Shown here: one piece after another, positions 1 through 6,953 of the stretch
Layout: each line of letters starts with the position of its first letter
How positions within the stretch are numbered: position 1 is the stretch's first letter
Assembly (NCBI RefSeq): GCF_003852425.1
Contig: NZ_QAJN01000003.1
Location: forward strand, 147,488-183,608
DNA from: Paucibacter sp. KBW04
Lineage (GTDB): Bacteria > Pseudomonadota > Gammaproteobacteria > Burkholderiales > Burkholderiaceae_C
Reading direction: 5' to 3'
Length of the DNA: 36,121 nt
Position numbers and translations under genes: made by a program
The notes under the pieces: model-generated
What the model saw: the letters and a program-made list of their open reading frames with translations, nothing else
Told to the model about the DNA's origin: nothing
Databases searched by the model: none

Positions 1-102
1 AGGTCGCCCGCCGGGGCGAACTCCCGGCTGGGCCTTCGAACAAGACAAGAGGTCGACGGCGCAACGCGCCGGATCATCATGTGCACGAAAGGTCCATGCA
101 AC

Positions 103-915
103 ATGAAACACCGCCAAGACACTGCCGAACCAAGCCGCCGCGGCCCCCGCTCCACCGCCTTCGTGGCCACCCTGCTCCTGCTCGCCGCACTCTTAAGCGC
201 CGGCCTCACAGCCCTCGGCCTCTGGCAGCTGCAACGCCTGGCCTGGAAAGAGGCCTTGATCGCGCGCATCAGCCAAGCCCAACAGGCCGCCCCCACGCCC
301 CTGCCCGCCCCCAGCACCTGGCCCAGCATCAGCAAAGAGCAAGACGAATACCGCCGCGTCCAAGCCCGTGGCCAATTCCTCCACGAGAAGCAAACCCTGG
401 TGCGCGCCAGCACGGCACTGGGCACCGGCTACTGGGTGCTAACGCCCTTGCGCCTGAGCACGGGTGGCTACTTGCTGGTCAACCGGGGCTATGTGGGTAC
501 AGACCGGCTGACACCCGAATCACGCGGCGAGCCTTCACTTGGCCAGCCCGAGCAAGTCGTGATCGGCCTGCTGCGCCCCAGCGAACCCGGTGGCAGCCTG
601 CTGCAAAAGAACGAGCCCCAAGCAAAACGCTGGTACTCGCGCGATGTCGCCGCCATCGCGCAAAGCCAGGGCCTGCCCGCGCAAGACCTCGCGCCCTTCT
701 TCATCGACGCCGTGGCATTGCCCGATTCCGCCCCCTGGCCGCGCGCCGGCCTGACCGTGCTGAGCTTCAATAACAAGCATCTGGGCTATGCCCTGACCTG
801 GTTCACCCTGGCCTTGATGGTGCTGGCGGGCGGCGGGTATTTGCTGTGGACCGAGCTGCGCTTGCGGCGTCAAAACCCAAGGATTCAGCCAGGCAGCGAC
901 AATCCCGCTCCATGA
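103..915 (+). CDS. surf1: SURF1 family cytochrome c oxidase assembly protein
   Basis: SURF1/Shy1 proteins are inner-membrane factors that help insert heme a into subunit I of aa3-type cytochrome c oxidase. The 270-residue product shows the family layout. An N-terminal membrane helix (about residues 18-42) ends in the signature GLWQLQRLAWK. A periplasmic domain carries LVNRGYV, and a second helix near the C-terminus begins YALTWFTLALM. I chose the ATG at 103 because a GAAAGG ribosome-binding site (87-92) sits 10 bases upstream; an in-frame ATG at 79 would add eight residues and has no such site. The stop overlaps the regB start (ATGA). SURF1 genes usually follow the cox genes, so those probably lie just left of the window. 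Family is clear; role is by homology. Confidence 0.93.
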   Translation: MKHRQDTAEPSRRGPRSTAFVATLLLLAALLSAGLTALGLWQLQRLAWKEALIARISQAQQAAPTPLPAPSTWPSISKEQDEYRRVQARGQFLHEKQTLVRASTALGTGYWVLTPLRLSTGGYLLVNRGYVGTDRLTPESRGEPSLGQPEQVVIGLLRPSEPGGSLLQKNEPQAKRWYSRDVAAIAQSQGLPAQDLAPFFIDAVALPDSAPWPRAGLTVLSFNNKHLGYALTWFTLALMVLAGGGYLLWTELRLRRQNPRIQPGSDNPAP

Positions 916-2324
916 GCGAATTGACCCACGGCCCCCTGCCCTTGCTGGAGGATGGCCCCCACGACAGCCCCGCCGAGCGTGGCTACACCCCTGAGAACTT
1001 GGCCGGGCGGCGCAATCTGCAGCAGCTGATTCAGCTGCGCTGGCTGGCCGTGGCCGGTCAGTTGGCCACCATCTTGACGGCCGAGCTGCTGCTCGATGTG
1101 CAGCTGCCCATGACCGAGATGCTGGCCCTGCTGGCCGGCTTGGCCCTGTTCAACGGCGCCTGCCAGCTGCGCCTGCGTCAGACACGGGGCGAGATCGGCA
1201 ATGGCGAGCTCTTCGCCGGGCTGCTGGTCGATGTGGCCGTGCTGACCGCCCAGCTCTTCTTCAGCGGCGGCGTCTCCAACCCCTTCATCTTTCTCTATCT
1301 GCTGCAGATCGCCGTAGGCGCAGTGCTGCTGAGGCCCGCATTTATTTGGGCCATGGTCACCCTGACCGGCTTGTGCTTTATCGCGTTGACGGTGTGGCAG
1401 CGCCCGCTCAATCTGCCAGCCATGGACGGCAGCCATCTCTCCGTGCATTACATCGGCGGGCTGCTGATCTGCTTTGCCTTGAATGCGGCGTTGCTGGTGA
1501 TTTTTTTGCACCGCATCTCGCGCAATCTGCGCCAGCGCGACAGCCGCCTGGCCGATCTGCGCCAGCGCGCCGCCGAGGAGGAACACATCGTCCGCATGGG
1601 CTTGCTGGCCTCGGGCGCCGCGCACGAGTTAGGCACGCCGCTGGCCACGCTCTCGGTCATCTTGGGCGACTGGTCGCGCATGGCCCCATTTGCCGCCGAC
1701 CCCGAGCTGCGCGAAGAGATCGAGGAGATGCAGTTCCAGCTGCAGCGCTGCAAGGCGATCGTCAGTGGCATCTTGATGTCGGCCGGCGAATCGCGCGCCG
1801 AGGCCCCGGCACAGATTTCTTTACACCGCTTCATGCACGAGCAGGTGGAACACTGGCGGGCCAGTCGCAGCGGCCAGATCCTTAACTACAAGCAGCCCGA
1901 TGATCTGCCCGACCTGCCCATGGTCTCGGACGCCGCCCTGCGGCAGATGCTGGACAATGTGCTGGACAACGCCGCCGAAGCCGCGCCCGACCGAGCTATC
2001 ACCTTGCGAGTCTCTTGCGACGATGAACGCCTGATCCTGCGGGTGCAAGACAGTGGGCCTGGCTTCAGCCCCGAGATGTTGGCCAATTTCGGCAAGCCCT
2101 ACCACTCCAGCAAGGGCCGACCCGGCAGCGGCCTGGGCCTGTTCCTCTCCCTCAATGTGGCGCGCACCCTGGGCGGCCATATCGAACCCAGCAACCGCAG
2201 CGAAGGCGGGGCCGAGGTCAAGATCAGCCTGCCCTTGGCCGCCCTGATCTGGGACGAAAGCTGGGGCCGCCAGAAAACGATTCAATCCATCAGCACGACC
2301 GTGAGCAGGGCAAACAAACCATGA
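912..2324 (+). CDS. regB: RegB/PrrB-type redox sensor histidine kinase
   Basis: This membrane histidine kinase of the RegB/PrrB/ActS group senses respiratory redox state and phosphorylates RegA. The 470 residues contain a six-helix membrane domain (about 40-200). It includes the heptad GGVSNPF (119-125), matching the GGxxNPF quinone-binding motif of RegB. The H-box AAHELGTPLAT has the phosphorylated His at 238. Cys280 in QRCKAIVSGIL corresponds to the redox-active cysteine of RegB. N and G boxes (LDNVLDNAAEAA, DSGPGF, GSGLGLFLSLN) complete the ATPase domain. The ATG at 912 overlaps the SURF1 stop, which excludes longer in-frame starts inside SURF1. Coupling to an oxidase assembly gene and to regA fits a role in respiratory control. 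Confidence 0.93.
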   Translation: MSELTHGPLPLLEDGPHDSPAERGYTPENLAGRRNLQQLIQLRWLAVAGQLATILTAELLLDVQLPMTEMLALLAGLALFNGACQLRLRQTRGEIGNGELFAGLLVDVAVLTAQLFFSGGVSNPFIFLYLLQIAVGAVLLRPAFIWAMVTLTGLCFIALTVWQRPLNLPAMDGSHLSVHYIGGLLICFALNAALLVIFLHRISRNLRQRDSRLADLRQRAAEEEHIVRMGLLASGAAHELGTPLATLSVILGDWSRMAPFAADPELREEIEEMQFQLQRCKAIVSGILMSAGESRAEAPAQISLHRFMHEQVEHWRASRSGQILNYKQPDDLPDLPMVSDAALRQMLDNVLDNAAEAAPDRAITLRVSCDDERLILRVQDSGPGFSPEMLANFGKPYHSSKGRPGSGLGLFLSLNVARTLGGHIEPSNRSEGGAEVKISLPLAALIWDESWGRQKTIQSISTTVSRANKP

Positions 2325-2869
2325 GCGAAGCGCAAGACACCGAACGCCTGCTGCTGGTGGTCGAGGACGACGACGCCTTTGCCCGCACCCTCACCCGCTC
2401 CTTCGAGCGCCGTGGCTACCGCGTGCTGCGCGCCGCCGATCTGGAGCGCATGCAGTCCTTGCTGCAGGATCACCGCCCCGGCTACGCCGTGGTGGACCTG
2501 AAGCTTGCCAGCGGCAGCTCCGGCCTGGCCTGTGTGGAGCGCTTGCACAGCTTCGACCCCCAGATGCTGATCGTGGTGCTGACCGGCTATGCCAGCATCG
2601 CCACCGCCGTCGAAGCCATCAAGCTAGGCGCCCGCCACTACCTGGCCAAACCCGCCAACACCGACGACATTGAAGCCGCCTTCACCCGCGCCCAAGGTGA
2701 CGCCGAAGTTGAGCTGACCGAGCGCACCACCTCGATCAAGACGGTGGAATGGGAACACATCCACGAAACCCTGGCCGCCACGGGCTTCAATATCTCCGAA
2801 GCCGCCAGGCGGCTGGGTCTGCATCGGCGCACCTTGGCGAGGAAGTTGGAGAAGCAGAGGGTGAAGTAG
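2321..2869 (+). CDS. regA: RegA/PrrA-type response regulator
   Basis: This is the partner response regulator of RegB, a DNA-binding protein that controls respiration and other redox-linked genes in proteobacteria. The 182 residues hold a receiver domain with acidic pocket EDDD (15-18), phospho-acceptor Asp59 in VVDLKLASGSSGL, LTGYASIATAVEAIKLGA, and Lys110 in YLAKPA. A short linker leads to a Fis-type helix-turn-helix (about 150-180; FNISEAARRLGLHRRTLARKL). There is no sigma-54 ATPase domain, as expected for RegA. Its ATG overlaps the regB stop (ATGA), so SURF1, regB and regA form one coupled transcription unit. Confidence 0.94.
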   Translation: MSEAQDTERLLLVVEDDDAFARTLTRSFERRGYRVLRAADLERMQSLLQDHRPGYAVVDLKLASGSSGLACVERLHSFDPQMLIVVLTGYASIATAVEAIKLGARHYLAKPANTDDIEAAFTRAQGDAEVELTERTTSIKTVEWEHIHETLAATGFNISEAARRLGLHRRTLARKLEKQRVK

Positions 2870-2955
2870 GCACGGTGTCGCGACGGTGGCAGCCCCTGGC
2901 GGACAAGACGCGATACTCATCGGAGAACACACAACAACAAAAGTAGGCACTCCAA

Positions 2956-3324
2956 ATGTTGACGATTGCAGTGGTTCTTCTATTGCTCATGGGCATCGCC
3001 CATTCCTACCTGGGCGAGCGCTACATCCTGGTCAGACTGTCCAAAAGAGACAATTTGCCTAAGGTCCTTGGAAGCACCGCATTCACCCTTGGCACCTTGC
3101 GTTTCGTGTGGCACCTGACGACCCTCGCCTGGGGTGCCCTGGCATTCTTGGTTTTCTCTGCCGGGCAAGGTAGTGTTTCAAGAGACCTGGTCCTGACCGT
3201 CATTGGCTTTGCCGCCCTTGGTTCAGCAGCATTCCCGCTTTACTTCACGCGTGGCAAACATCTGTCCTGGCTTGTCTTCGTGGTGGTGGGCGTGCTCGTT
3301 CTTGCATCAAGAGGCGGCCCATGA
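2956..3324 (+). CDS. Small membrane protein of unknown function
   Basis: The 122-residue product is mostly hydrophobic, with about four predicted membrane segments: residues 1-18, 44-67, 77-98 and 103-118. A short polar loop (GERYILVRLSKRDNLPK) follows the first segment. I do not recognise a catalytic motif or a named family. It lies 86 bases after regA on the same strand, so read-through from the regBA operon is possible, but the gap suggests its own control. The next gene converges on it. Lower GC than its neighbours, especially in the first third, hints at a different history. Confidence 0.7.
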   Translation: MLTIAVVLLLLMGIAHSYLGERYILVRLSKRDNLPKVLGSTAFTLGTLRFVWHLTTLAWGALAFLVFSAGQGSVSRDLVLTVIGFAALGSAAFPLYFTRGKHLSWLVFVVVGVLVLASRGGP

Positions 3325-3352
3325 CTCGCCGGCCTAGCCAGGGAGTCATGGG
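3318..3352. terminator. Inverted repeat between convergent genes, possible bidirectional terminator
   Basis: CCCATGACTC (3318-3327) pairs perfectly with GAGTCATGGG (3343-3352) around a 15-base loop. It overlaps the stop codon of the small membrane protein gene and lies 26 bases from the end of prfH, which converges from the right. There is no long T-run on either strand, so this is a stable hairpin in a suitable place rather than a textbook Rho-independent terminator. Confidence 0.4.
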
Positions 3353-3377
3353 TCATCCAGTCTGTTGAGACTACACG

Positions 3378-4010
3378 CTAGCCCTCCTCAAAACCCTCGC
3401 CCTTGAACACTAGCGCGGCATTGCCCCGTTGCACCTCGTAGTGCTGCCGCCAGCGCTGTTGGCGTGCCTCACCTTGCGCGCGGCGAGCTTGCTCACTGAG
3501 TTTGTGCGCCAGCAGAGCCCGAGCCAAGCGCTTGTTGGCATGCTGGCTGCGCTCGGTCTCCACCCTCACACTCAAGCCCGTTGGCAGATGGGTGGCGCGA
3601 ACGGCGGAGTCGGTCTTGTTGACATGCTGACCGCCGGGCCCGCCGGCCCGCAAAGTTTCGAAGCGCAAGTCCTGATCGCGAAGCGCTTGGCCTGCTGGGC
3701 TGCTTGCCTCGGCTTCAAAGACCTCGACACCGATGAACCAGTTCTTGCGCCTATGCCCTGGCCGATAGGGGCTGGGGCAGGTCCACAGCACACTGCCGCG
3801 CCAGCGCTCGGCGAGTGCGCTCGCTTGCTCGCCATCCAGTGCCAATAGCACCGAATGGAAATTGCCAGCGATGGCACTTGGCACTTGTTCCAGTAACTCC
3901 ACCCTGAGCTGCAGCGAACAGGCTTCGTTCTGGAGCCGGCAAAGCGCCTTGCGTACAGCCAAACAACATTCTTCAGGGCCGGTGTTGGCCGTCAGGTGAA
4001 GCAAGATCAT
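3378..4010 (-). CDS. prfH: Peptide chain release factor H (PrfH)
   Basis: PrfH is a class-I release factor paralogue that keeps the peptidyl-hydrolysis domain but lacks the stop-codon recognition domain. It is thought to release peptide from ribosomes damaged in the decoding centre so that RtcB can re-ligate the rRNA. The 210-residue product shows the PrfH core: [11 protein letters not shown] (about 88-98), then [19 protein letters not shown] with the catalytic GGQ at 126-128, then a basic C-terminal tail. The ATG at 4010 overlaps the rtcB stop (ATGA). The in-frame extension upstream runs inside rtcB and is spurious. Length matches the family (about 200 residues). Function is by homology and linkage. 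Confidence 0.92.
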   Translation of the reverse strand: MILLHLTANTGPEECCLAVRKALCRLQNEACSLQLRVELLEQVPSAIAGNFHSVLLALDGEQASALAERWRGSVLWTCPSPYRPGHRRKNWFIGVEVFEAEASSPAGQALRDQDLRFETLRAGGPGGQHVNKTDSAVRATHLPTGLSVRVETERSQHANKRLARALLAHKLSEQARRAQGEARQQRWRQHYEVQRGNAALVFKGEGFEEG

Positions 4011-5158
4011 TCGCAGCACTCCCCACGAGTTTTGTAGGTCAGCACGGGCTTGGTGCGTGCCAGCAGTTCTATCAAGCCCGCGCCCTCCAATGCTTGGACC
4101 ACACTGTCTATGCCTTTGTAGGCTTGCGGTGCTTCCTCGTAGATCAGTTGGCGGTCCTGGCAGATGACGCGGCTGCCCAGAGCGGTGCGTGCCATTTGCG
4201 TGGGCGTCACCAGCTTGAACAGGCGGTCCTTGCAGGCTGAACGAGTCCACTTGCGCCCCGCCCCATGCGCCAAGGACAGCAAGGTGTCTTGGCAGGCAAG
4301 AGTCGGCCGAACCAGATAGCTGTAGTCGCCACGTGAGCCAGGGATCAATACCGGCCCTTGGTCAGACGGCGTGGCCCCTTTTCGATGAAGCCAACCCATT
4401 TGCCCATGGATGCTCGCCTCAGCCACAAAATTGTGATGGACATCCAGCAGCGCTTGCCCTTGTGCCCTCACATTGGAAAGCAGGCGCTGAGCCACCAGAT
4501 GGCGATTGCACCGCGCAAAGCGCAATGCCGCATCATGCTGAGTCATGTAACGCAAGGCCTCGACTGATCCGCCCTGCAATCCCCTGTGACCAAAGACATC
4601 CACATGCTGCCGCAGGATGCGTTCACCCAGACCTCGCGAGCCGCTGTGGACCAAGAGCAGCAGAAGCTGTTTGTCCAGCCCCAAAGCCGACAGCGCATCG
4701 GCCGCGTAGACCGCGTCCACCTGCTGAAACTCAGCAAAGTGATTCCCACCGCCGAGCGTCCCCAAGGAGGCATCAAAGTCACCGGCCGGCAAGTCAGCCG
4801 CTTGCATGGCTTGCAGCCTAAACGCCTCATCTTGCATGGGGCCGTCGATATTGCCGGCCCGCTTCTCCAACTTGTCTATGTTCAGCGACTTGGCTGGCAA
4901 GCTTGTTTGCCACAAGCCCATGCCGCAGCCGATGTCATTGCCAACCAAAGCCGGATAGAAACACCCGGTTGAGAAAAAAGCGGCACCGACGGGGTAGCCG
5001 CGGCCAGGATGTAAATCCGGCATGCCCGCAACCCGCCGCATGCCTTCCAGTTGTGAAGTGGAGATCAGCTGCGCAATCGCGGCGTCTTCCATCCACGTCC
5101 TATCGGTAGCCACCACACAGGCGCGCTCCGACAGAGTTCTTACAAAAATATTGCCCAC
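4007..5158 (-). CDS. rtcB: RNA ligase RtcB, PrfH-associated type
   Basis: RtcB is a manganese- and GTP-dependent ligase that joins 2',3'-cyclic phosphate and 5'-hydroxyl RNA ends. This 383-residue copy is shorter than housekeeping RtcB and fits the form linked to prfH. Visible motifs are [16 protein letters not shown] (about 46-61), GNDIGCGMG with metal ligands Asp74 and Cys78, [11 protein letters not shown] (133-143), HSGSRGLG (His171), HHNF (about 241-244), and HGAGRKW with the probable guanylylated His298. I start at GTG 5158 (MGNIFVRTL...) because the family normally begins there; GTG 5209 would add 17 unmatched residues. Neither start has a strong ribosome-binding site. Its stop overlaps the prfH start, so the two proteins are made together. 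Confidence 0.9.
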   Translation of the reverse strand: MGNIFVRTLSERACVVATDRTWMEDAAIAQLISTSQLEGMRRVAGMPDLHPGRGYPVGAAFFSTGCFYPALVGNDIGCGMGLWQTSLPAKSLNIDKLEKRAGNIDGPMQDEAFRLQAMQAADLPAGDFDASLGTLGGGNHFAEFQQVDAVYAADALSALGLDKQLLLLLVHSGSRGLGERILRQHVDVFGHRGLQGGSVEALRYMTQHDAALRFARCNRHLVAQRLLSNVRAQGQALLDVHHNFVAEASIHGQMGWLHRKGATPSDQGPVLIPGSRGDYSYLVRPTLACQDTLLSLAHGAGRKWTRSACKDRLFKLVTPTQMARTALGSRVICQDRQLIYEEAPQAYKGIDSVVQALEGAGLIELLARTKPVLTYKTRGECCE

Positions 5159-5284
5159 AGAAAAATCCAGATTCAAGCATTGATTGAAACCGGACTGGGA
5201 CGGTCGCACACTGCCACGCGCTCACCCGCTCAGCGAGGTCGCTGGGCGATGCGAGATGGGGTGCGAGAAAAGAGGCGGAGAGGC

Positions 5285-5344
5285 TTAGATGAAAAGCCCT
5301 GCCACCGTTGACCCAGCCCACAGGGAGGTCGTGTTCTTTTGCAT
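5285..5344 (-). CDS. Possible 19-residue leader ORF upstream of rtcB-prfH
   Basis: A 19-codon frame, MQKNTTSLWAGSTVAGLFI, starts at ATG 5344, seven bases after a near-perfect AAGGAG ribosome-binding site (5352-5357). This is a much stronger site than that of rtcB itself. The frame ends 126 bases before the rtcB GTG. The sequence resembles no family I know. It could be a leader peptide controlling rtcB-prfH, a tiny protein, or the remnant of a longer frameshifted gene. Confidence 0.35.
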   Translation of the reverse strand: MQKNTTSLWAGSTVAGLFI

Positions 5345-5428
5345 TTTTTTCTCCTTGTGAAGTGGATGAAGGGATGGCGGACGCTGCAAGATCGATGACT
5401 GACCGTCCTTGTCATGCAGCGAGGGCGC

Positions 5429-5446
5429 GACTGTACGTGCACAGTC
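5429..5446. promoter_or_regulatory. Palindrome in the rtcB-prfH upstream region, possible operator
   Basis: GACTGT (5429-5434) and ACAGTC (5441-5446) form perfect 6-base arms around a 6-base spacer. It lies between the cupin gene stop and the small ORF at 5344, where a promoter for rtcB-prfH should be. It is two bases shorter in spacing than the LexA box (CTG-N10-CAG), so I do not assign a regulator. Confidence 0.35.
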
Positions 5447-5472
5447 GGGGTTCAGTCCAGCATGCCGGTGTT

Positions 5473-6033
5473 TTAGCGATGCATTTGCGCGACATTTGGG
5501 AGAGAAGAAGGCCAATCAAAACACCGCGCCGCAAACGGCGGCAAGTGACTCAAGGCCCGGCCGTACAAATGCAGGTGGTAGCAAGACTCGCCCTGCACCC
5601 GCGTCGCGTGAATGTCCTCGGCCTGCATCACCAGGCACTCGCCAGGGCCCACGGCCTGCTCAGTAGCGGCGGCTTGCAAGCGCCCACCAGAATCACCCGC
5701 CAGGCGATACAGCTGGTTCAACTCCACCCCGCGCAAGCCCAGCACCACGGCCCAGGTCTGATGCGTATGCGGCGGGCTGTGGGTGCCGGCGCCGTCTGAA
5801 ACCAGGTAGAGCGAAGGCCCGCCGGTTGGGTCTAGCGCCAACTCGTACAGCAACTCCTGGCCTGGTTGGGCAATGGGGAATTGAGCGGGCCCAATCTGAA
5901 GCTCAGGCGCAGCGGCTTTCAGCAGCGCCGCGATCTGCCTGAGCAAGCGCTCGTCTGGATTCGCTTGGCCTGCAAGCAGCTCGGCAACCGCTGCCAACAA
6001 GCGACCCAGCCTGGCTTGCCTGGAACTGCTCAC
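5473..6033 (-). CDS. Cupin protein related to cysteine dioxygenase
   Basis: The 186-residue product looks like the cysteine dioxygenase/plant cysteine oxidase cupin group, non-heme iron enzymes that oxidise small thiols. The metal-binding pattern is visible: HTH (His89, His91) in SPPHTHQTWAVVLGLRG, His142 in EDIHATRV, and CYHLHLYGR, where Tyr157 matches the active-site tyrosine of cysteine dioxygenase. I chose GTG 6033, which overlaps the upstream VOC stop (GTGA) and has GGGAGG ten bases before it; an in-frame ATG at 6054 is less likely. The substrate is not predictable. It is the last gene of a minus-strand run with the VOC and GNAT genes. Confidence 0.75.
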   Translation of the reverse strand: MSSSRQARLGRLLAAVAELLAGQANPDERLLRQIAALLKAAAPELQIGPAQFPIAQPGQELLYELALDPTGGPSLYLVSDGAGTHSPPHTHQTWAVVLGLRGVELNQLYRLAGDSGGRLQAAATEQAVGPGECLVMQAEDIHATRVQGESCYHLHLYGRALSHLPPFAARCFDWPSSLPNVAQMHR

Positions 6034-6437
6034 TTCTTCAACGCCTCCCTGCACTGCAACACATTGCCCTCGGGGTCAAAGCCATCGCAGGCGCGAAAGG
6101 CGCGCAGGCCGCCTTCGATTTGCCATTCTTTGCTGACGGGGCTCAAACCGCCGCCCAGGGTTTGCGCAAGCTGTCTTGCGGCGGCAAGGCTGCCCACCGT
6201 GAAAAAAAGCTTGATGGCCTGCTCCTCACGCAAGACCGGCGGCACACTGATGTGTATGCCTTTGGCATGCTGCTTGGGAATGGCGTGAATCACCAGCTGC
6301 AAATGCTCGGACTCCAGCACCGCGTGTCCGGCCTCGCGCTCCAAGAGCTGCAGGCCGAACAGCTCTTGATAGAAGCGGGCCATGCACGTTAGATCCTTGG
6401 TAAAGATGACGGCGCCGGGTTTGAGGGGGTGGCTCAT
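6030..6437 (-). CDS. VOC (glyoxalase/bleomycin-resistance fold) protein
   Basis: This 135-residue protein has the paired beta-alpha-beta-beta-beta units of the vicinal oxygen chelate superfamily. VIFTKDLTCMARFYQELFGLQLLEREAGHAVLE forms the first unit (about 10-42). IHISVPPVL through AFRACDGFDPEGNVLQCRE forms the second (about 81-131), ending in the usual DPEGN turn. VOC proteins include glyoxalases, extradiol dioxygenases and antibiotic-binding proteins; the sequence alone does not choose between them. Its stop overlaps the start of the cupin gene, so the two are translationally coupled and may act on the same small molecule. Confidence 0.8.
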   Translation of the reverse strand: MSHPLKPGAVIFTKDLTCMARFYQELFGLQLLEREAGHAVLESEHLQLVIHAIPKQHAKGIHISVPPVLREEQAIKLFFTVGSLAAARQLAQTLGGGLSPVSKEWQIEGGLRAFRACDGFDPEGNVLQCREALKK

Positions 6438-6487
6438 GGCTTGAGTTCTTTCAAGAGTGGCTCAGAGTAGAAGTCCTCAAACGCTGC

Positions 6488-6919
6488 CTAGGCGTCCAGA
6501 CGCTTGCTCAGCGTATACGAGACATGCCCACGCGGCCGATCGGGAATCGTCGCGATGCATTGGTAGCCGCACTTCTCGTAGAAGGGCCGGGCCTGCCAGC
6601 CGGTGGTTTCGACCAGGGCGATCTGGCAGTCTTTCTCGCGGGCGAAGGCCTCGGCACGGGCCATCAGCTTGCGGCCCGCGCCCTGGCCGCGCACAGACTC
6701 AGACAGCCACAGCAGCTCGATGTGCAAGGTGTTCCAGTAGCAGGCGGCACGAATGCCGCCAACGACGGCCTCGTTCTCATCGCGCGCGAACACAAAGAAT
6801 CGAACCTCGGCCTCGATAGGCTCCAGTCCGGCGATGCGGGCATGGTTGAACGCGACGATGCCTTGGCTGAGAGTGGCCGCGTCCTTGGGGTCGGCCTGGG
6901 TGCTGAGTTCGATCTTCAT
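6488..6919 (-). CDS. GNAT family N-acetyltransferase
   Basis: This 143-residue protein has the GNAT fold that transfers an acetyl group from acetyl-CoA. The acetyl-CoA pyrophosphate-binding motif RGQGAGRKL lies at about 77-85, followed by the helix MARAEAFAREKDC, the strand IALVETTGWQARPFYEKCGY, and a C-terminal YTLSKRL. The substrate is unknown. I chose ATG 6919 over the in-frame TTG at 6925. It lies 34 bases after the GH32 gene and 50 bases before the VOC gene on the same strand, so it may be at the tail of the mal transcript or belong with the VOC and cupin genes. Confidence 0.85.
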   Translation of the reverse strand: MKIELSTQADPKDAATLSQGIVAFNHARIAGLEPIEAEVRFFVFARDENEAVVGGIRAACYWNTLHIELLWLSESVRGQGAGRKLMARAEAFAREKDCQIALVETTGWQARPFYEKCGYQCIATIPDRPRGHVSYTLSKRLDA

Positions 6920-6953
6920 GGGCAAGCAGTATCACCCAGGGCTAGCAGCAAGC

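Noticed and set aside
1-102. End of an upstream cox gene
   Set aside because: All three plus frames are short and none shows a recognisable C-terminus, so nothing can be assigned.
4008-5209. Upstream GTG at 5209 as the rtcB start and the long in-frame extension of prfH to 4250
   Set aside because: RtcB family similarity begins at GTG 5158; the prfH extension lies wholly inside rtcB in another frame.
5429-5446. LexA (SOS) box upstream of rtcB-prfH
   Set aside because: The palindrome has CTG-N8-CAG; the LexA box needs CTG-N10-CAG. I keep it as an unassigned operator.
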